From G038396625 sp038396625 (lineage in GTDB: Bacteria; Bacillota; Clostridia; Peptostreptococcales; Thermotaleaceae), in contig CP121688.1 of the NCBI GenBank assembly GCA_038396625.1, positions 1,674,001 through 1,738,000 of the forward strand: DNA of 64,000 bases, written 5' to 3'. Below, piece by piece: positions 27,176 to 36,140 of the stretch (position 1 is the first letter of the stretch; each line of letters starts with the position of its first letter). The translations under genes were made by a program, and so were the position numbers. The notes beneath the pieces were generated by a model. That model saw nothing but the letters and a program-made list of their open reading frames with translations, ran no database searches and was not told where the DNA came from.

Positions 27176-27204
27176 TTGCACAAAAGGTAATTTTAATGTA
27201 TAAT
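27176..27204 (+). promoter_or_regulatory. Sigma-A promoter of rpsU
   Basis: TTGCAC (27176-27181) and TATAAT (27199-27204) with a 17-bp spacer, beginning just after the hinT stop; the leader to rpsU is about 95 nt. Confidence 0.75.
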
Positions 27205-27307
27205 AACATAGTGCTATTATAGTGCTGTTCAGATTTATGGATGGTATCTAGCATTTTATTTTATGTTAGCACAGCACAAGTTTGCTAGCGGAGGGAGGGA
27301 GAATTAT

Positions 27308-27496
27308 ATGTCTACAGAAATAAGAGTTGGTGAAAGTGAATCTCTTGAAAGTGCTCTTCGCAGATTTAAGCGTTCATGTGCAAAATCTGGTGTTTTGTCA
27401 GAGGTTAGAAAGAGAGAGCATTATGAAAAGCCGAGTGTAAAGCGTAAGAAGAAAGCAGAAGCGGCAAGAAGAAATAAAGCAAAGAAAAAGTTCTAA
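27308..27496 (+). CDS. rpsU: 30S ribosomal protein S21
   Basis: The 62-residue, highly basic protein matches S21 (VGESESLESALRRFKRSCAKSG, then a KRKKKAEAARR tail). ATG 27308 follows GCGGAGGGAGGGAG; the upstream extension of the frame is not S21. S21 helps the 30S subunit at initiation. The long 5' leader of about 95 nt leaves room for regulation, but I see no defined motif. It is followed by yqeY, the standard neighbour in Firmicutes. Confidence 0.96.
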   Translation: MSTEIRVGESESLESALRRFKRSCAKSGVLSEVRKREHYEKPSVKRKKKAEAARRNKAKKKF

Positions 27497-27511
27497 GAAG
27501 AGGTGTGACAT

Positions 27512-27955
27512 ATGTCCCTCAAAGAGAGATTGATGGATGATTTAAAACAAGCCATGAAAGAAAAAGACAAGCTGAGAAAATCTGTGATTACGTTAGTAAG
27601 ATCAGCAATTAAACAATATGAAGTAGATCATCGTACTGAGCTTGACGATGAAGGTATTATAGAGATCATGGCAAAACAAGTAAAGCAAAAAAGAGATGCG
27701 ATTGAAGAGTTTGCTAAGGGTGGAAGAGAAGACTTAGTAGATGAAGCAAAAGCTGAAATAGAAGTTTTAATCCAGTATTTGCCGCAACAATTAACCGAAG
27801 ATGAAATCACGCAGATTGTGAGTCAGACGATTAATGAAGTTGGAGCGAATAGTATGAAGGATATGGGTAAATTAATGGCAGCTTTAATGCCTAAACTCAA
27901 AGGTAGAGCTGATGGTAAAGTTGTTAACAAGATTGTTAGACAATTTTTACAATAA
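27512..27955 (+). CDS. yqeY: GatB/YqeY domain-containing protein
   Basis: The 147-residue helical protein matches YqeY: SLKERLMDDLKQAMKEKDKLRKSVITLVRSAIK, then LIQYLPQQLTEDEI and GKLMAALMPKLKGRADGKVVNKIV. It shares a tail domain with the GatB subunit of tRNA amidotransferase and probably binds tRNA; no reaction is established. It lies 15 nt after rpsU, so the two are one transcript, ended by a strong terminator. Confidence 0.93.
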   Translation: MSLKERLMDDLKQAMKEKDKLRKSVITLVRSAIKQYEVDHRTELDDEGIIEIMAKQVKQKRDAIEEFAKGGREDLVDEAKAEIEVLIQYLPQQLTEDEITQIVSQTINEVGANSMKDMGKLMAALMPKLKGRADGKVVNKIVRQFLQ

Positions 27956-27990
27956 AAAATGACCTAATGATACCATTAGGTCATTTTTAT
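27955..27990 (+). terminator. Terminator after yqeY
   Basis: AAAAATGACCTAATG / CATTAGGTCATTTTT is a 15-bp stem with an ATAC loop and T-rich tail, starting at the yqeY stop codon. Confidence 0.92.
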
Positions 27991-28060
27991 TTTTATATAA
28001 AATTGTTTAAAATAAATCAATAAAGTGTATTATACTAATAGTAGAGGGAGGTGAAAATGA

Positions 28061-29383
28061 TTGAAAATAATACATATGAAATATAAAGGATTAATAATAT
28101 TTCTTTGTATTGTATTATTTTTCAGTTTATACGCTTATGCTGAGAATACAAAGAATGTACATGTTATTCCCATAAAAGGAGAGATTAATCCTGCTGTTAC
28201 ACAATTTGTGAAAAAGTCTATTGAAGAAGCAGAAAAGGATCTAAATTCTGTTGCGATCATATTTGAAATTGACACATTAGGGGGAAGAGTGGATCAAGCT
28301 ATCCAAATAAGAGATGCAATGATGAAAACATCTCTACATACAATTTCTTTTGTAAATAATAAGGCTGAATCAGCAGGTGTGCTCTTGACAATTGCATCAG
28401 AAAATATTGTGATGGGAAATGGAAGCACCATTGGTTCTGCCGAGACAATTCCTTATACAGAGAAAAATATTTCTTATTGGAAAGGAGAGTTAAGAACAAC
28501 AGCAGAACAAAGGGGTCGAGATCCTCGGGTGGTTGAATCCATGGCAGATAGACGTATTGAAATTAAAGATCCCGATAATGAAGGAAAGTATATTGTGCAA
28601 AAAGGTGAGCTGTTGAATTTAACTACAAAAGAAGCAGAAAAAATAGGGTTTACAGATTTAATAGCAAGTAACTACGATGAAATATTAAATCATTTTGATA
28701 TAGAATATACAAATATTATCAATGTGCGCCCTAACTTTAAAATGAAGATCGCCCAATGGGTTACTAGCTCTGTGGTATTACCCATTATCTTAAGTGCAGG
28801 ATTTATAGGTTTGGTTATAGAAGTGCTCACACCTGGCTTTGGTCTTGGGGGAACGATTAGCTTTATTGCTTTTGCAATTTTTTTTGGTGGAAGCATGCTG
28901 GCTGGAAATGCAAGTTTTGCAGTAGTTCTGCTTTTCATTACAGGGATTATTCTTTTGTTTATTGAAGCAATTGTACCAGGATTTGGAGCACCGGGAATTG
29001 GTGGCGTTATCTGTATTGTTGTTAGTATTGTTTTGTCTTCTGAATCTATTGTTCTTGGGGTATCCTCTCTAGTGATTGCCTTTGTGCTGACAATCATTGC
29101 AGCAGCACTATTGCTAAAATATGCACCTAGGAATAAATATTTTGACAAAATTGTGTTAGGAACCGAATTAAGGACAGAAGCAGGTTTTATATCGACCAAA
29201 AGAGAAGATGCATTGGTAGGATTAGAGGGAGTAGCTGTTACGGTTTTGCGTCCTGCAGGAAGAATTGAAGTAGATGGGAAAAAAATTGATGTGGTAACAC
29301 AAGGAGAGTATATAGAAATTAATAGTCCAGTAAAAATCATTAAAGTAGAGGGTAGTAAAATAGTAGTACAAAAAATTTCTTAG
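28061..29383 (+). CDS. nfeD: NfeD family membrane serine protease-like protein
   Basis: The 440-residue long-type NfeD has a signal peptide/anchor (GLIIFLCIVLFFSLYAYA), a ClpP/S49-like protease domain with NKAESAGVLLTIASENIVM containing the candidate catalytic serine, four or five membrane helices around residues 225-350, and a C-terminal OB-fold (VGLEGVAVTVLRPAGRIEVDGKKIDV-type). TTG 28061 is behind GAGGGAGGTGA; no better start exists. NfeD pairs with flotillins, and floA follows 12 nt downstream. Confidence 0.9.
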   Translation: MKIIHMKYKGLIIFLCIVLFFSLYAYAENTKNVHVIPIKGEINPAVTQFVKKSIEEAEKDLNSVAIIFEIDTLGGRVDQAIQIRDAMMKTSLHTISFVNNKAESAGVLLTIASENIVMGNGSTIGSAETIPYTEKNISYWKGELRTTAEQRGRDPRVVESMADRRIEIKDPDNEGKYIVQKGELLNLTTKEAEKIGFTDLIASNYDEILNHFDIEYTNIINVRPNFKMKIAQWVTSSVVLPIILSAGFIGLVIEVLTPGFGLGGTISFIAFAIFFGGSMLAGNASFAVVLLFITGIILLFIEAIVPGFGAPGIGGVICIVVSIVLSSESIVLGVSSLVIAFVLTIIAAALLLKYAPRNKYFDKIVLGTELRTEAGFISTKREDALVGLEGVAVTVLRPAGRIEVDGKKIDVVTQGEYIEINSPVKIIKVEGSKIVVQKIS

Positions 29384-29395
29384 GAGGTTTGATAT

Positions 29396-30385
29396 ATGCC
29401 AACAATTATTGGTTTTGGAATTGTAGCAATTGTTGTACTGTTATTGTTAGGTTTGATTTTAAGCTTTATACCTGTAGGACTTTGGATTACAGCATTTTTC
29501 TCTGGTGTAAAGGTAGGGATATTTACTTTAATTGGTATGCGATTTAGAAGGGTAGCACCATCAAGAATTGTAAATCCATTAATTAAAGCTACAAAAGCAG
29601 GATTGAATCTAGATATTGATAAATTAGAGGCCCATTATCTTGCGGGTGGAAATGTAAATAGCGTAGTAGATGCACTAGTTGCTGCTCAAAGAGCAGATAT
29701 ATCTTTGGAATTTGAACGGGCAGCAGCTATTGATTTGGCAGGTAGAGAAGTTCTAAGTGCTGTTCAAGTAAGTGTAAACCCTAAGGTTATTGAAACGCCA
29801 AAGGTTGCAGCGGTTGCAAAAGATGGTATTGAAGTAATGGTAAAGGCGAGGGTAACCGTAAGAGCCAACATCGAAAGACTTGTTGGTGGTGCAGGAGAAG
29901 AAACAATTATTGCAAGAGTAGGAGAAGGGATTGTAACAACGGTAGGTTCTGCAGCTACCCATAAAGAAGTCTTAGAAAATCCAGATTTAATTTCAAGAAC
30001 TGTTTTATCCAAAGGTTTAGATGCAGGTTCAGCATTTGAAATTTTATCTATTGATATTGCGGATGTAGATGTAGGAAGAAATATAGGTGCACAGCTGCAG
30101 ACAGATCAAGCAGAAGCAGATAAGAGAATCGCTCAAGCAAAAGCTGAAGAACGTCGTGCAATGGCAGTTGCAAAAGAACAAGAAATGGTTGCCGCAGTAC
30201 AAGAAATGCGCGCAAAAGTTGTAGAAGCAGAAGCAGAAGTGCCTAAAGCGATGGCACAGGCATTAAGAGAAGGAAAACTTGGCGTAATGGATTATTATAA
30301 TATGCAAAATGTTATGGCTGATACAGCTATGCGAAAGATGATCTCTAAAACAGAAAAAGATGAAGAAACAAGCAAAAAAGAATAG
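29396..30385 (+). CDS. floA: Flotillin-like protein FloA
   Basis: The 329-residue protein has an N-terminal membrane hairpin (about residues 1-40), the PHB/SPFH domain and the long C-terminal coiled coil rich in alanine, glutamate and lysine (AQAKAEERRAMAVAKEQEMVAA region). It matches the bacterial FloA (YqfA) family, which organises functional membrane microdomains. TAGGAGGTTTG precedes ATG. It is cotranscribed with nfeD, which is the usual arrangement. Confidence 0.95.
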   Translation: MPTIIGFGIVAIVVLLLLGLILSFIPVGLWITAFFSGVKVGIFTLIGMRFRRVAPSRIVNPLIKATKAGLNLDIDKLEAHYLAGGNVNSVVDALVAAQRADISLEFERAAAIDLAGREVLSAVQVSVNPKVIETPKVAAVAKDGIEVMVKARVTVRANIERLVGGAGEETIIARVGEGIVTTVGSAATHKEVLENPDLISRTVLSKGLDAGSAFEILSIDIADVDVGRNIGAQLQTDQAEADKRIAQAKAEERRAMAVAKEQEMVAAVQEMRAKVVEAEAEVPKAMAQALREGKLGVMDYYNMQNVMADTAMRKMISKTEKDEETSKKE

Positions 30386-30419
30386 TAGGACAGCCTTTAT
30401 GAAATAAGGATGTGATCGT

Positions 30420-30914
30420 ATGGATATTATAGTAGATATATTACCGATTTTATTTTTTATTGTTGTTTCTATATTTAAAGCTACAAAAAATAAGGCCGGT
30501 ACAAAAAAATCAAAAAAGCATAAGAGAAAACAAGGGAAACAAACTATTCAAAGGCGAAGAGTAGAGCATTTTCCTCCTAGGCAAGAACCTATGCCTATGG
30601 AAAATACAGTTAACAAAGAAACAACCATGATCTCAGAATCTGCTAGCTCTTCTGTAGAGAAACCAATGCAAGCTGTAAGTGAAATAGAAGTAGAAGATCT
30701 ATCCCAAAATAGTGAAATAGATATGAAAAATAAAGACATAACCAAAAGCAAATATACCATAGGATCCGGTATTGAAGAAGGAATAGGCGATAGGATTGCA
30801 GCAAATGAAATAGGAAAATCTGCAATGATGCTTGATAAAAAGAGCATAAGAAAGGCCATTATTATGGCAGAAGTTTTGGGAAAACCTAAGGCGCTAAAAA
30901 ATAAAAAGTTGTGA
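30420..30914 (+). CDS. Uncharacterised membrane-anchored protein after floA
   Basis: This 164-residue protein starts with one hydrophobic segment (about residues 3-20), followed by a very basic stretch (KNKAGTKKSKKHKRKQGKQ), a low-complexity acidic/serine region and a conserved-looking C-terminal helix (KKSIRKAIIMAEVLGKPKAL). I do not know the family. The C-terminal helix resembles those that end similar small proteins beside flotillin genes in clostridia. Spacing of 34 nt to floA suggests the same operon and membrane-microdomain context. Confidence 0.65.
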   Translation: MDIIVDILPILFFIVVSIFKATKNKAGTKKSKKHKRKQGKQTIQRRRVEHFPPRQEPMPMENTVNKETTMISESASSSVEKPMQAVSEIEVEDLSQNSEIDMKNKDITKSKYTIGSGIEEGIGDRIAANEIGKSAMMLDKKSIRKAIIMAEVLGKPKALKNKKL

Positions 30915-30943
30915 AACGCAAAGTTTCACAGCTTTTTATTTTT
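30903..30943 (+). terminator. Terminator after the floA operon
   Basis: AAAAAGTTGTGAAAC pairs with GTTTCACAGCTTTTT (one wobble) and runs into TATTTTTT. It overlaps the end of the upstream gene. Confidence 0.88.
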
Positions 30944-30980
30944 TACATAAAGACGGTAAAAAGAGGATAGAAAAATAGAG

Positions 30981-31009
30981 TAATACCCCCTATTTTCAAC
31001 GCATAAACT
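30981..31009 (+). promoter_or_regulatory. Possible sigma-E promoter of yqfC-yqfD
   Basis: TAATACC (30981-30987) and CATAAACT (31002-31009) with a 14-bp gap resemble the sigma-E consensus in part. In Bacillus subtilis yqfC-yqfD is sigma-E controlled, which is the main reason to note it. Confidence 0.35.
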
Positions 31010-31035
31010 TTTATTATAGAAAAGAGGGGGAGTAG

Positions 31036-31317
31036 ATGATGAAAAGCAGAACGAAAGATATCAAAGAAAGTGTGTCAGATTTATTAGAACTTCCCAAAGA
31101 TATTATGCTAGATCTTCCACGTGTTACTTTGTTGGGAAATTTACAAGTGTATATTGAAAATCATAAGGGAATTATTGAGTATTCTAAGAATAGAATTAGA
31201 ATTAATACAAAAAACGGCATTTTCAGAATAACGGGTAAAGATCTTTTGATCAAAACAATCATTACAGAGGAAATCATTATTTGTGGTGTGATAGATACCA
31301 TGGGGTTTGTAGAATAA
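31036..31317 (+). CDS. yqfC: Sporulation protein YqfC
   Basis: The 93-residue protein matches YqfC: ELPKDIMLDLPRVTLLGNLQVYIENHKGIIEY and the DLLIKTI...I-x-G repeats of a small beta-structured protein. It is made in the mother cell in known spore formers and is conserved among them; the biochemical role is unknown. ATG 31036 (or 31039) is behind GAGGGGGAG. It runs straight into yqfD with an AAAGGAGGTGG site between. Confidence 0.92.
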   Translation: MMKSRTKDIKESVSDLLELPKDIMLDLPRVTLLGNLQVYIENHKGIIEYSKNRIRINTKNGIFRITGKDLLIKTIITEEIIICGVIDTMGFVE

Positions 31318-31332
31318 AGGAGGTGGAAGGTT

Positions 31333-32523
31333 TTGGTAGTTGTAAAATTATGGAATTTTTTTAGAGGGTATGTTGTTATAAAAATTGAAGGCTTGAATCT
31401 AGAAAAATTTATTAATTATGCCATTGCAAGAGGTGTGTATCTTTGGGATATAATACGCGTAGACTACACTACCTTACAAGCAAAGGTAGGATTAGAAGGA
31501 TACAAGGAACTGAGGCATATTGTGAAAAGAGCTGGATGCAAGGTGAAAATTAGTACAAAAATTGGATATCCTTTTTTTATGCACAAATTTAAAGCACGGA
31601 AAATGTTTATGGTGGGGTTTATAATTGCTATCATAATTATTGTAGTGAGTACCTCCTTTATATGGAATATTGAAATTTATGGCAATGACACTTTATCAAA
31701 GCAAGTAATTATAAAAAATTTAAATCAATTAGGTCTGTATCCTGGAGTTTTAAAGCATAAATTAAATATCACACAAATAGAAAACAATATGATGATTGAA
31801 TTAGAAAATTTAGTATGGATCGGTGTAGAAATACAGGGAACGAAAGCTATTGTAGAAATTGTAGAAAACACAGAAGCTCCTTTAAAACTTACACTAGATA
31901 CGCCATGTGATATTATAGCAGAAAAAAAAGGTGTTGTGGAAAAAGTAGTTGCAAAAAATGGTGATGCCCAAGTAGAAAAAGGAGATATTGTAAAAGAGGG
32001 GGAAATATTAATTACAGGCCAAATTATTAGAGAAGGGCTTGATACAAGATATGTACATGCATTGGGTGAAGTGTACGCAAAAACTTATTATGAGGGTAAT
32101 GATGAGATGAGCTTTATTCACCGCAGAAAGATAAAAACAGGCAATAAAATTACACGTAGGATTATAAAAATTGGAAATAGTCAAATTATATTAAGTGGAG
32201 GAGAAATTCCGTATAATCATGCTATAATTGAGAAGAAGAATAAAAGCTTACCTACTTGGAGGAATATTAAAATCCCTGTCGAAATTATTATAGAGGAATA
32301 TTACGAAGCCGTTGAAAAAAAAGAAAAGTTAGATAAATCCACGGTAAAAAAAGCATTACAGGAAAAAATATTGGTAAAACTAATGAGTAATATGCCTGAA
32401 GAAACCATCATTTTAAATAAAGATATAAAATTTTATGAGGAAAAGGATAGGATAAAGTCAAAAATAATCATTGAAGCTTTAGAACAGATTGGAAAACAAA
32501 AAAAAATCATACCACAGAATTAA
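31333..32523 (+). CDS. yqfD: Sporulation protein YqfD
   Basis: The 396-residue protein has the YqfD pattern: N-terminal soluble region (YVVIKIEGLNLEKFINYAIARGVYLWDI), one membrane helix around residue 90-112 (MVGFIIAIIIIVVSTSFIW) and a large extracytoplasmic domain with a biotin/HlyD-like beta segment (VVAKNGDAQVEKGDIVKEGEILITG). It is required for efficient sporulation in Bacillus, role unclear. TTG start with AAAGGAGGTGG 6 nt upstream. The gene is followed by phoH. Confidence 0.92.
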   Translation: MVVVKLWNFFRGYVVIKIEGLNLEKFINYAIARGVYLWDIIRVDYTTLQAKVGLEGYKELRHIVKRAGCKVKISTKIGYPFFMHKFKARKMFMVGFIIAIIIIVVSTSFIWNIEIYGNDTLSKQVIIKNLNQLGLYPGVLKHKLNITQIENNMMIELENLVWIGVEIQGTKAIVEIVENTEAPLKLTLDTPCDIIAEKKGVVEKVVAKNGDAQVEKGDIVKEGEILITGQIIREGLDTRYVHALGEVYAKTYYEGNDEMSFIHRRKIKTGNKITRRIIKIGNSQIILSGGEIPYNHAIIEKKNKSLPTWRNIKIPVEIIIEEYYEAVEKKEKLDKSTVKKALQEKILVKLMSNMPEETIILNKDIKFYEEKDRIKSKIIIEALEQIGKQKKIIPQN

Positions 32524-32542
32524 AATCTAAGGAGGACTATAT

Positions 32543-33553
32543 TTGGAACAAAAAATAGAAAAAAGAATTAGCATGAATACCTTTGATTACACGAAAGATT
32601 TATTTGGAAATTTTGATGAGAATATCAAGATTATTGAAAATACTTTTCATGTAAATGTTGTATCTAGACAAGGTGAAATTGTAATTATTGGTAATCCTAC
32701 AGAAGCTCAACAAGTAGAAAAACTTATGTATAGGCTGATTCATATGCTTCAGTCGGGGGAGATATTAGATAGCCAAAAAATCAATTACGCCATTAAATTG
32801 CTTGAAGCAGGGCAAGAGGATAAAATCGAAGGTTTACTGGAAGACATTGTTTGCATTAGCGCCAAAGGAAAACAAATTAAACCGAAAACATTAGGTCAAA
32901 AGAAATATGCTGAAGCTATCAAAAATAATGATGTAGTATTTGGCATTGGTCCAGCAGGTACAGGAAAAACATATCTAGCGATGGCGATGGCGGTAAATGC
33001 TTTCAAAAATAAAGAGGTAAGCCGAATTATTCTTACAAGACCTGCAGTAGAAGCAGGGGAAAGTCTAGGCTTTCTACCAGGAGATTTACAAGAAAAAGTA
33101 GATCCTTACTTAAGACCACTCTATGATGCATTATATGATATATTAGGTGGTGAAACCTTTTTAAAATATAAAGAAAGAGGAATGATTGAAGTTGCTCCTT
33201 TAGCTTATATGAGAGGTAGAACATTAGATGATTCTTTTATTATTTTAGATGAAGCACAAAATACCACAAGAGAACAGATGAAAATGTTTCTAACGCGATT
33301 AGGGATAGGTTCAAAAGCTGTGATAACAGGTGATATTACGCAAATAGATTTGCCTAAAGGAAAAGAGTCTGGTTTAAAGCAGGCTGTAGAAGTATTATCT
33401 AATGTAGAAGGCATTGCCTTTATTTTTCTAAACGAGCATGATGTTGTTAGACATGCATTGGTTCAAAGGATTATCAAGGCGTATGATAAATTTGAAAAAA
33501 TCAAAGAAAAAAATCAAAATAAAACAAAGGAAGAGGGCCCTAGAAAAAGATAG
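32543..33553 (+). CDS. phoH: PhoH family ATPase (PhoH-like)
   Basis: The 336-residue protein has an N-terminal KH-like region (about residues 25-75) and the PhoH ATPase domain with Walker A GPAGTGKTYLA and Walker B-like FIILDEAQNTTREQMKMFLTR. PhoH proteins are RNA-associated NTPases; the gene commonly sits next to ybeY and the HD phosphodiesterase, as here. TTG start behind TAAGGAGG. The C-terminal tail is highly charged. Confidence 0.93.
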   Translation: MEQKIEKRISMNTFDYTKDLFGNFDENIKIIENTFHVNVVSRQGEIVIIGNPTEAQQVEKLMYRLIHMLQSGEILDSQKINYAIKLLEAGQEDKIEGLLEDIVCISAKGKQIKPKTLGQKKYAEAIKNNDVVFGIGPAGTGKTYLAMAMAVNAFKNKEVSRIILTRPAVEAGESLGFLPGDLQEKVDPYLRPLYDALYDILGGETFLKYKERGMIEVAPLAYMRGRTLDDSFIILDEAQNTTREQMKMFLTRLGIGSKAVITGDITQIDLPKGKESGLKQAVEVLSNVEGIAFIFLNEHDVVRHALVQRIIKAYDKFEKIKEKNQNKTKEEGPRKR

Positions 33554-33573
33554 AATAATAGGGGGAAAAGAAA

Positions 33574-35670
33574 ATGTTTTCTTTAAAGCCGATACAAGAC
33601 AGGTTTCACAATACATTATTTGTGAACTTCTTTAGAAAAAAAATAGTAAGCTACACGGTAATTAGTATTACTTTTTTTATAGCTGTTTTTTTCAGTATGG
33701 TTACATCTCTTGCCCCAGATCAATATGAGTTAGGGGTAGGACAAAAGGCTCCCATAGACCTAGAAGCACCTAGAGATTTAGAAAACAAGGTTGCGACAAA
33801 TTTGCGTATTAAAAAAGCCATAGAAGCTGTGGAGCCAAGAGAAAAAGTAGATCCGACTATTCAAATAGATGTTAAAAAGAAAATTGAAAAATTCTTTGTG
33901 AGTATCTATCAGATTAGGGAAATGCAAGATGTACCCATCGCTGAAAAATTAGGGTTGTTAAAGGAAAAAAATGAACTTCAATTGAAAGACCATGAACTAA
34001 TGCGCATGCTTCAAACACCCAATGAAGAGTTAGAAAACATTGAAAGCTATATTTATGAAATCACGATGCAAGTTATGTCTACAGGTATAAAAAAAGAAGA
34101 GCTTGAAAAGGAAAAAATAAATATAGAAAATTATTTTATGGGATTAAAAGAGTTTTCCGATGAAATACGATTGATAGGGATTCATATTGTGAATTCCTCT
34201 ATAAAAGCCAATCGTTTTCTAGATGTTGAAACCACTCAGCAAAAAATTGAGGAAGCAAAAAATAGCATAGAAAAAGTGATTGTAAAAAGAGGTAGTGTTA
34301 TTGTAAATGAAGGGGATATTATCACCCAAGAACAGCTAGAATTATTACAGGATGCAGGAATGACAAAAGAGCAGGGAAACACAGATTTTTCTTTATATAT
34401 GGGCATTGGAATTTCTGCCCTAGTTGCAGAAGGCTTGTTAATTGCTTATATATATGTATTTAATAGAAATTTATTCTCATCAATATCCAAACTTTATTTG
34501 CTACTGATTATCTTTTTGTCTACTTATTTTTTATCGAACACCATTTTTAGTATTTCTCCTTATACTGTACCAGTGGCTGCAGCAACGATGATTATAGGAA
34601 TATTAATCGACTCTAGATTGGCAATAACTGTGAGTTTTGTGATGACCATATTACTTGCAATCCTTCATGGAAATCATGTAGATTTTTTAATTATGAGTTC
34701 TATTGGAGGAGCAGTAGGAGGATTTGGTGTTACCAATACACATCAACGTTCTAATATTTTTATAGCAGGACTACTGGTTAGCTTAAGCAATGTATTCGTT
34801 ATATCTGGATTTGGGTTTATTAATCACTATGAGTGGTCCAAAATATTAATAGATGGGTTTTACGGGATATTAAATGGCATATTTTGTGCTATTTTGACCA
34901 TAGGATCTTTACCGTTATGGGAATCTGCTTTTAAAATTTTAACACCTGTTAAGCTATTAGAACTCTCGAATCCTAATCAGCCTATATTGAAAAAACTTTT
35001 AGTAGAGGCACCAGGAACATACCATCATAGTATTATTGTAGGTAACTTAAGTGAAGCTGCAGCTGACGCAATAGGTGCGAATGGTTTGTTCGCTCGGGTA
35101 AGTGCTTATTATCATGATATTGGAAAACTAAAGAGACCTTATTTATTTAAAGAAAACCAGCTAACAAGCGAAAATCCTCATGATAAAATGATTGCAAGTC
35201 TAAGTGCCATGATTATAACAAGTCATGTAAAAGATGGCATAGAAATTGGGCGAGAGTATAATTTACCACAGGAAATTATTGAAATCATTGAACAACATCA
35301 TGGGACAACATTAGTAAAATACTTTTACCACAAGGCAATGAATGTGGAAAAAAATGAAAAAATTAATGAAGCAGATTACCGATATCAAGGTATCAAGCCT
35401 CAGAGTAGAGAGGCTGCTATTGTCATGTTGGCAGACTCTGTAGAAGCTGCTGTAAGAAGTATGCCTGAGCCTACCAGCGACAAAATTAAGCATTTGATTG
35501 ATAAAATCATAGAGGACAAGCTTCAGGATCAGCAATTGGATGAATGTAATATAACATTAAAAGATATTCATAAAATTGCATCTACCTTTAGAACGGTTCT
35601 TCTAGGTATTTTCCATGAGAGAATAGAATATCCTGAATTAAATACCCAGAAAGTTGAGGAGGTAAAATAA
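33574..35670 (+). CDS. pgpH: 7TM-HD membrane phosphodiesterase, PgpH type
   Basis: The 698-residue protein has an N-terminal membrane helix (about residues 23-45), an extracellular 7TMR-HDED domain, seven hydrophobic segments (about residues 270-470) and a cytoplasmic HD domain with TYHHS and YYHDIGKLKRP, EQHHGTTL and metal ligands. PgpH enzymes hydrolyse cyclic di-AMP in Firmicutes. GGGGGA precedes the ATG. It is placed between phoH and ybeY as in other clostridia and Bacillus. Confidence 0.92.
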   Translation: MFSLKPIQDRFHNTLFVNFFRKKIVSYTVISITFFIAVFFSMVTSLAPDQYELGVGQKAPIDLEAPRDLENKVATNLRIKKAIEAVEPREKVDPTIQIDVKKKIEKFFVSIYQIREMQDVPIAEKLGLLKEKNELQLKDHELMRMLQTPNEELENIESYIYEITMQVMSTGIKKEELEKEKINIENYFMGLKEFSDEIRLIGIHIVNSSIKANRFLDVETTQQKIEEAKNSIEKVIVKRGSVIVNEGDIITQEQLELLQDAGMTKEQGNTDFSLYMGIGISALVAEGLLIAYIYVFNRNLFSSISKLYLLLIIFLSTYFLSNTIFSISPYTVPVAAATMIIGILIDSRLAITVSFVMTILLAILHGNHVDFLIMSSIGGAVGGFGVTNTHQRSNIFIAGLLVSLSNVFVISGFGFINHYEWSKILIDGFYGILNGIFCAILTIGSLPLWESAFKILTPVKLLELSNPNQPILKKLLVEAPGTYHHSIIVGNLSEAAADAIGANGLFARVSAYYHDIGKLKRPYLFKENQLTSENPHDKMIASLSAMIITSHVKDGIEIGREYNLPQEIIEIIEQHHGTTLVKYFYHKAMNVEKNEKINEADYRYQGIKPQSREAAIVMLADSVEAAVRSMPEPTSDKIKHLIDKIIEDKLQDQQLDECNITLKDIHKIASTFRTVLLGIFHERIEYPELNTQKVEEVK

Positions 35671-35671
35671 C

Positions 35672-36127
35672 GTGGAAGTAATGATTGATAATCGACAAGA
35701 ACAGATAGAATATGACGAAAAGCTCGAAAAACGAATGACTGAAGCGGTGGATAAATGCTTGGAGAAGGAAGGATTACCGAAGGATGTTGAAGTGAGCATA
35801 TCCCTTGTAGACAATAAAGAAATTCATCATTTAAATAAAACGTATAGAGGCGTAGATAAACCTACAGATGTACTATCATTTCCTCAATATGAATGTTTTG
35901 AAAATATTCATGGAACTATCTATTTAGGCGATATTGTTATTTCTTTAGAAAAGGCTTTAGAACAAGCTAATGAATTTGAACATTCCTTTGAAAGGGAAGT
36001 GGTGTTTTTAACTGTGCACAGTATGTTTCACCTCATGGGTTATGATCACGAGGGCATAGAAGATACTCAAAGAATGCGTCAAAAAGAAGAAGACGTGTTA
36101 AAGGAGATGAATATATTAAGGGAATAA
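35672..36127 (+). CDS. ybeY: Endoribonuclease YbeY (rRNA maturation factor)
   Basis: The 151-residue protein matches the UPF0054 family: NKTYRGVDKPTDVLSFP and the zinc site HSMFHLMGYDH, with all three metal histidines (H-x3-H-x5-H). The usual HGxLHLxGYDH has a serine and phenylalanine at two non-ligand places. YbeY functions in 16S rRNA 3'-end maturation and ribosome quality control. GTG start, 1 nt after the pgpH stop, with GAGGAGGT inside the pgpH end; translationally coupled. Confidence 0.94.
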   Translation: MEVMIDNRQEQIEYDEKLEKRMTEAVDKCLEKEGLPKDVEVSISLVDNKEIHHLNKTYRGVDKPTDVLSFPQYECFENIHGTIYLGDIVISLEKALEQANEFEHSFEREVVFLTVHSMFHLMGYDHEGIEDTQRMRQKEEDVLKEMNILRE

Positions 36128-36140
36128 GAGAGGTTTTTTC

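Noticed and set aside
28690..29340. Minus-strand 216-codon open frame inside nfeD
   Set aside because: Shadow of nfeD: low-complexity composition and no start signals, while nfeD has clear domains and membrane helices.
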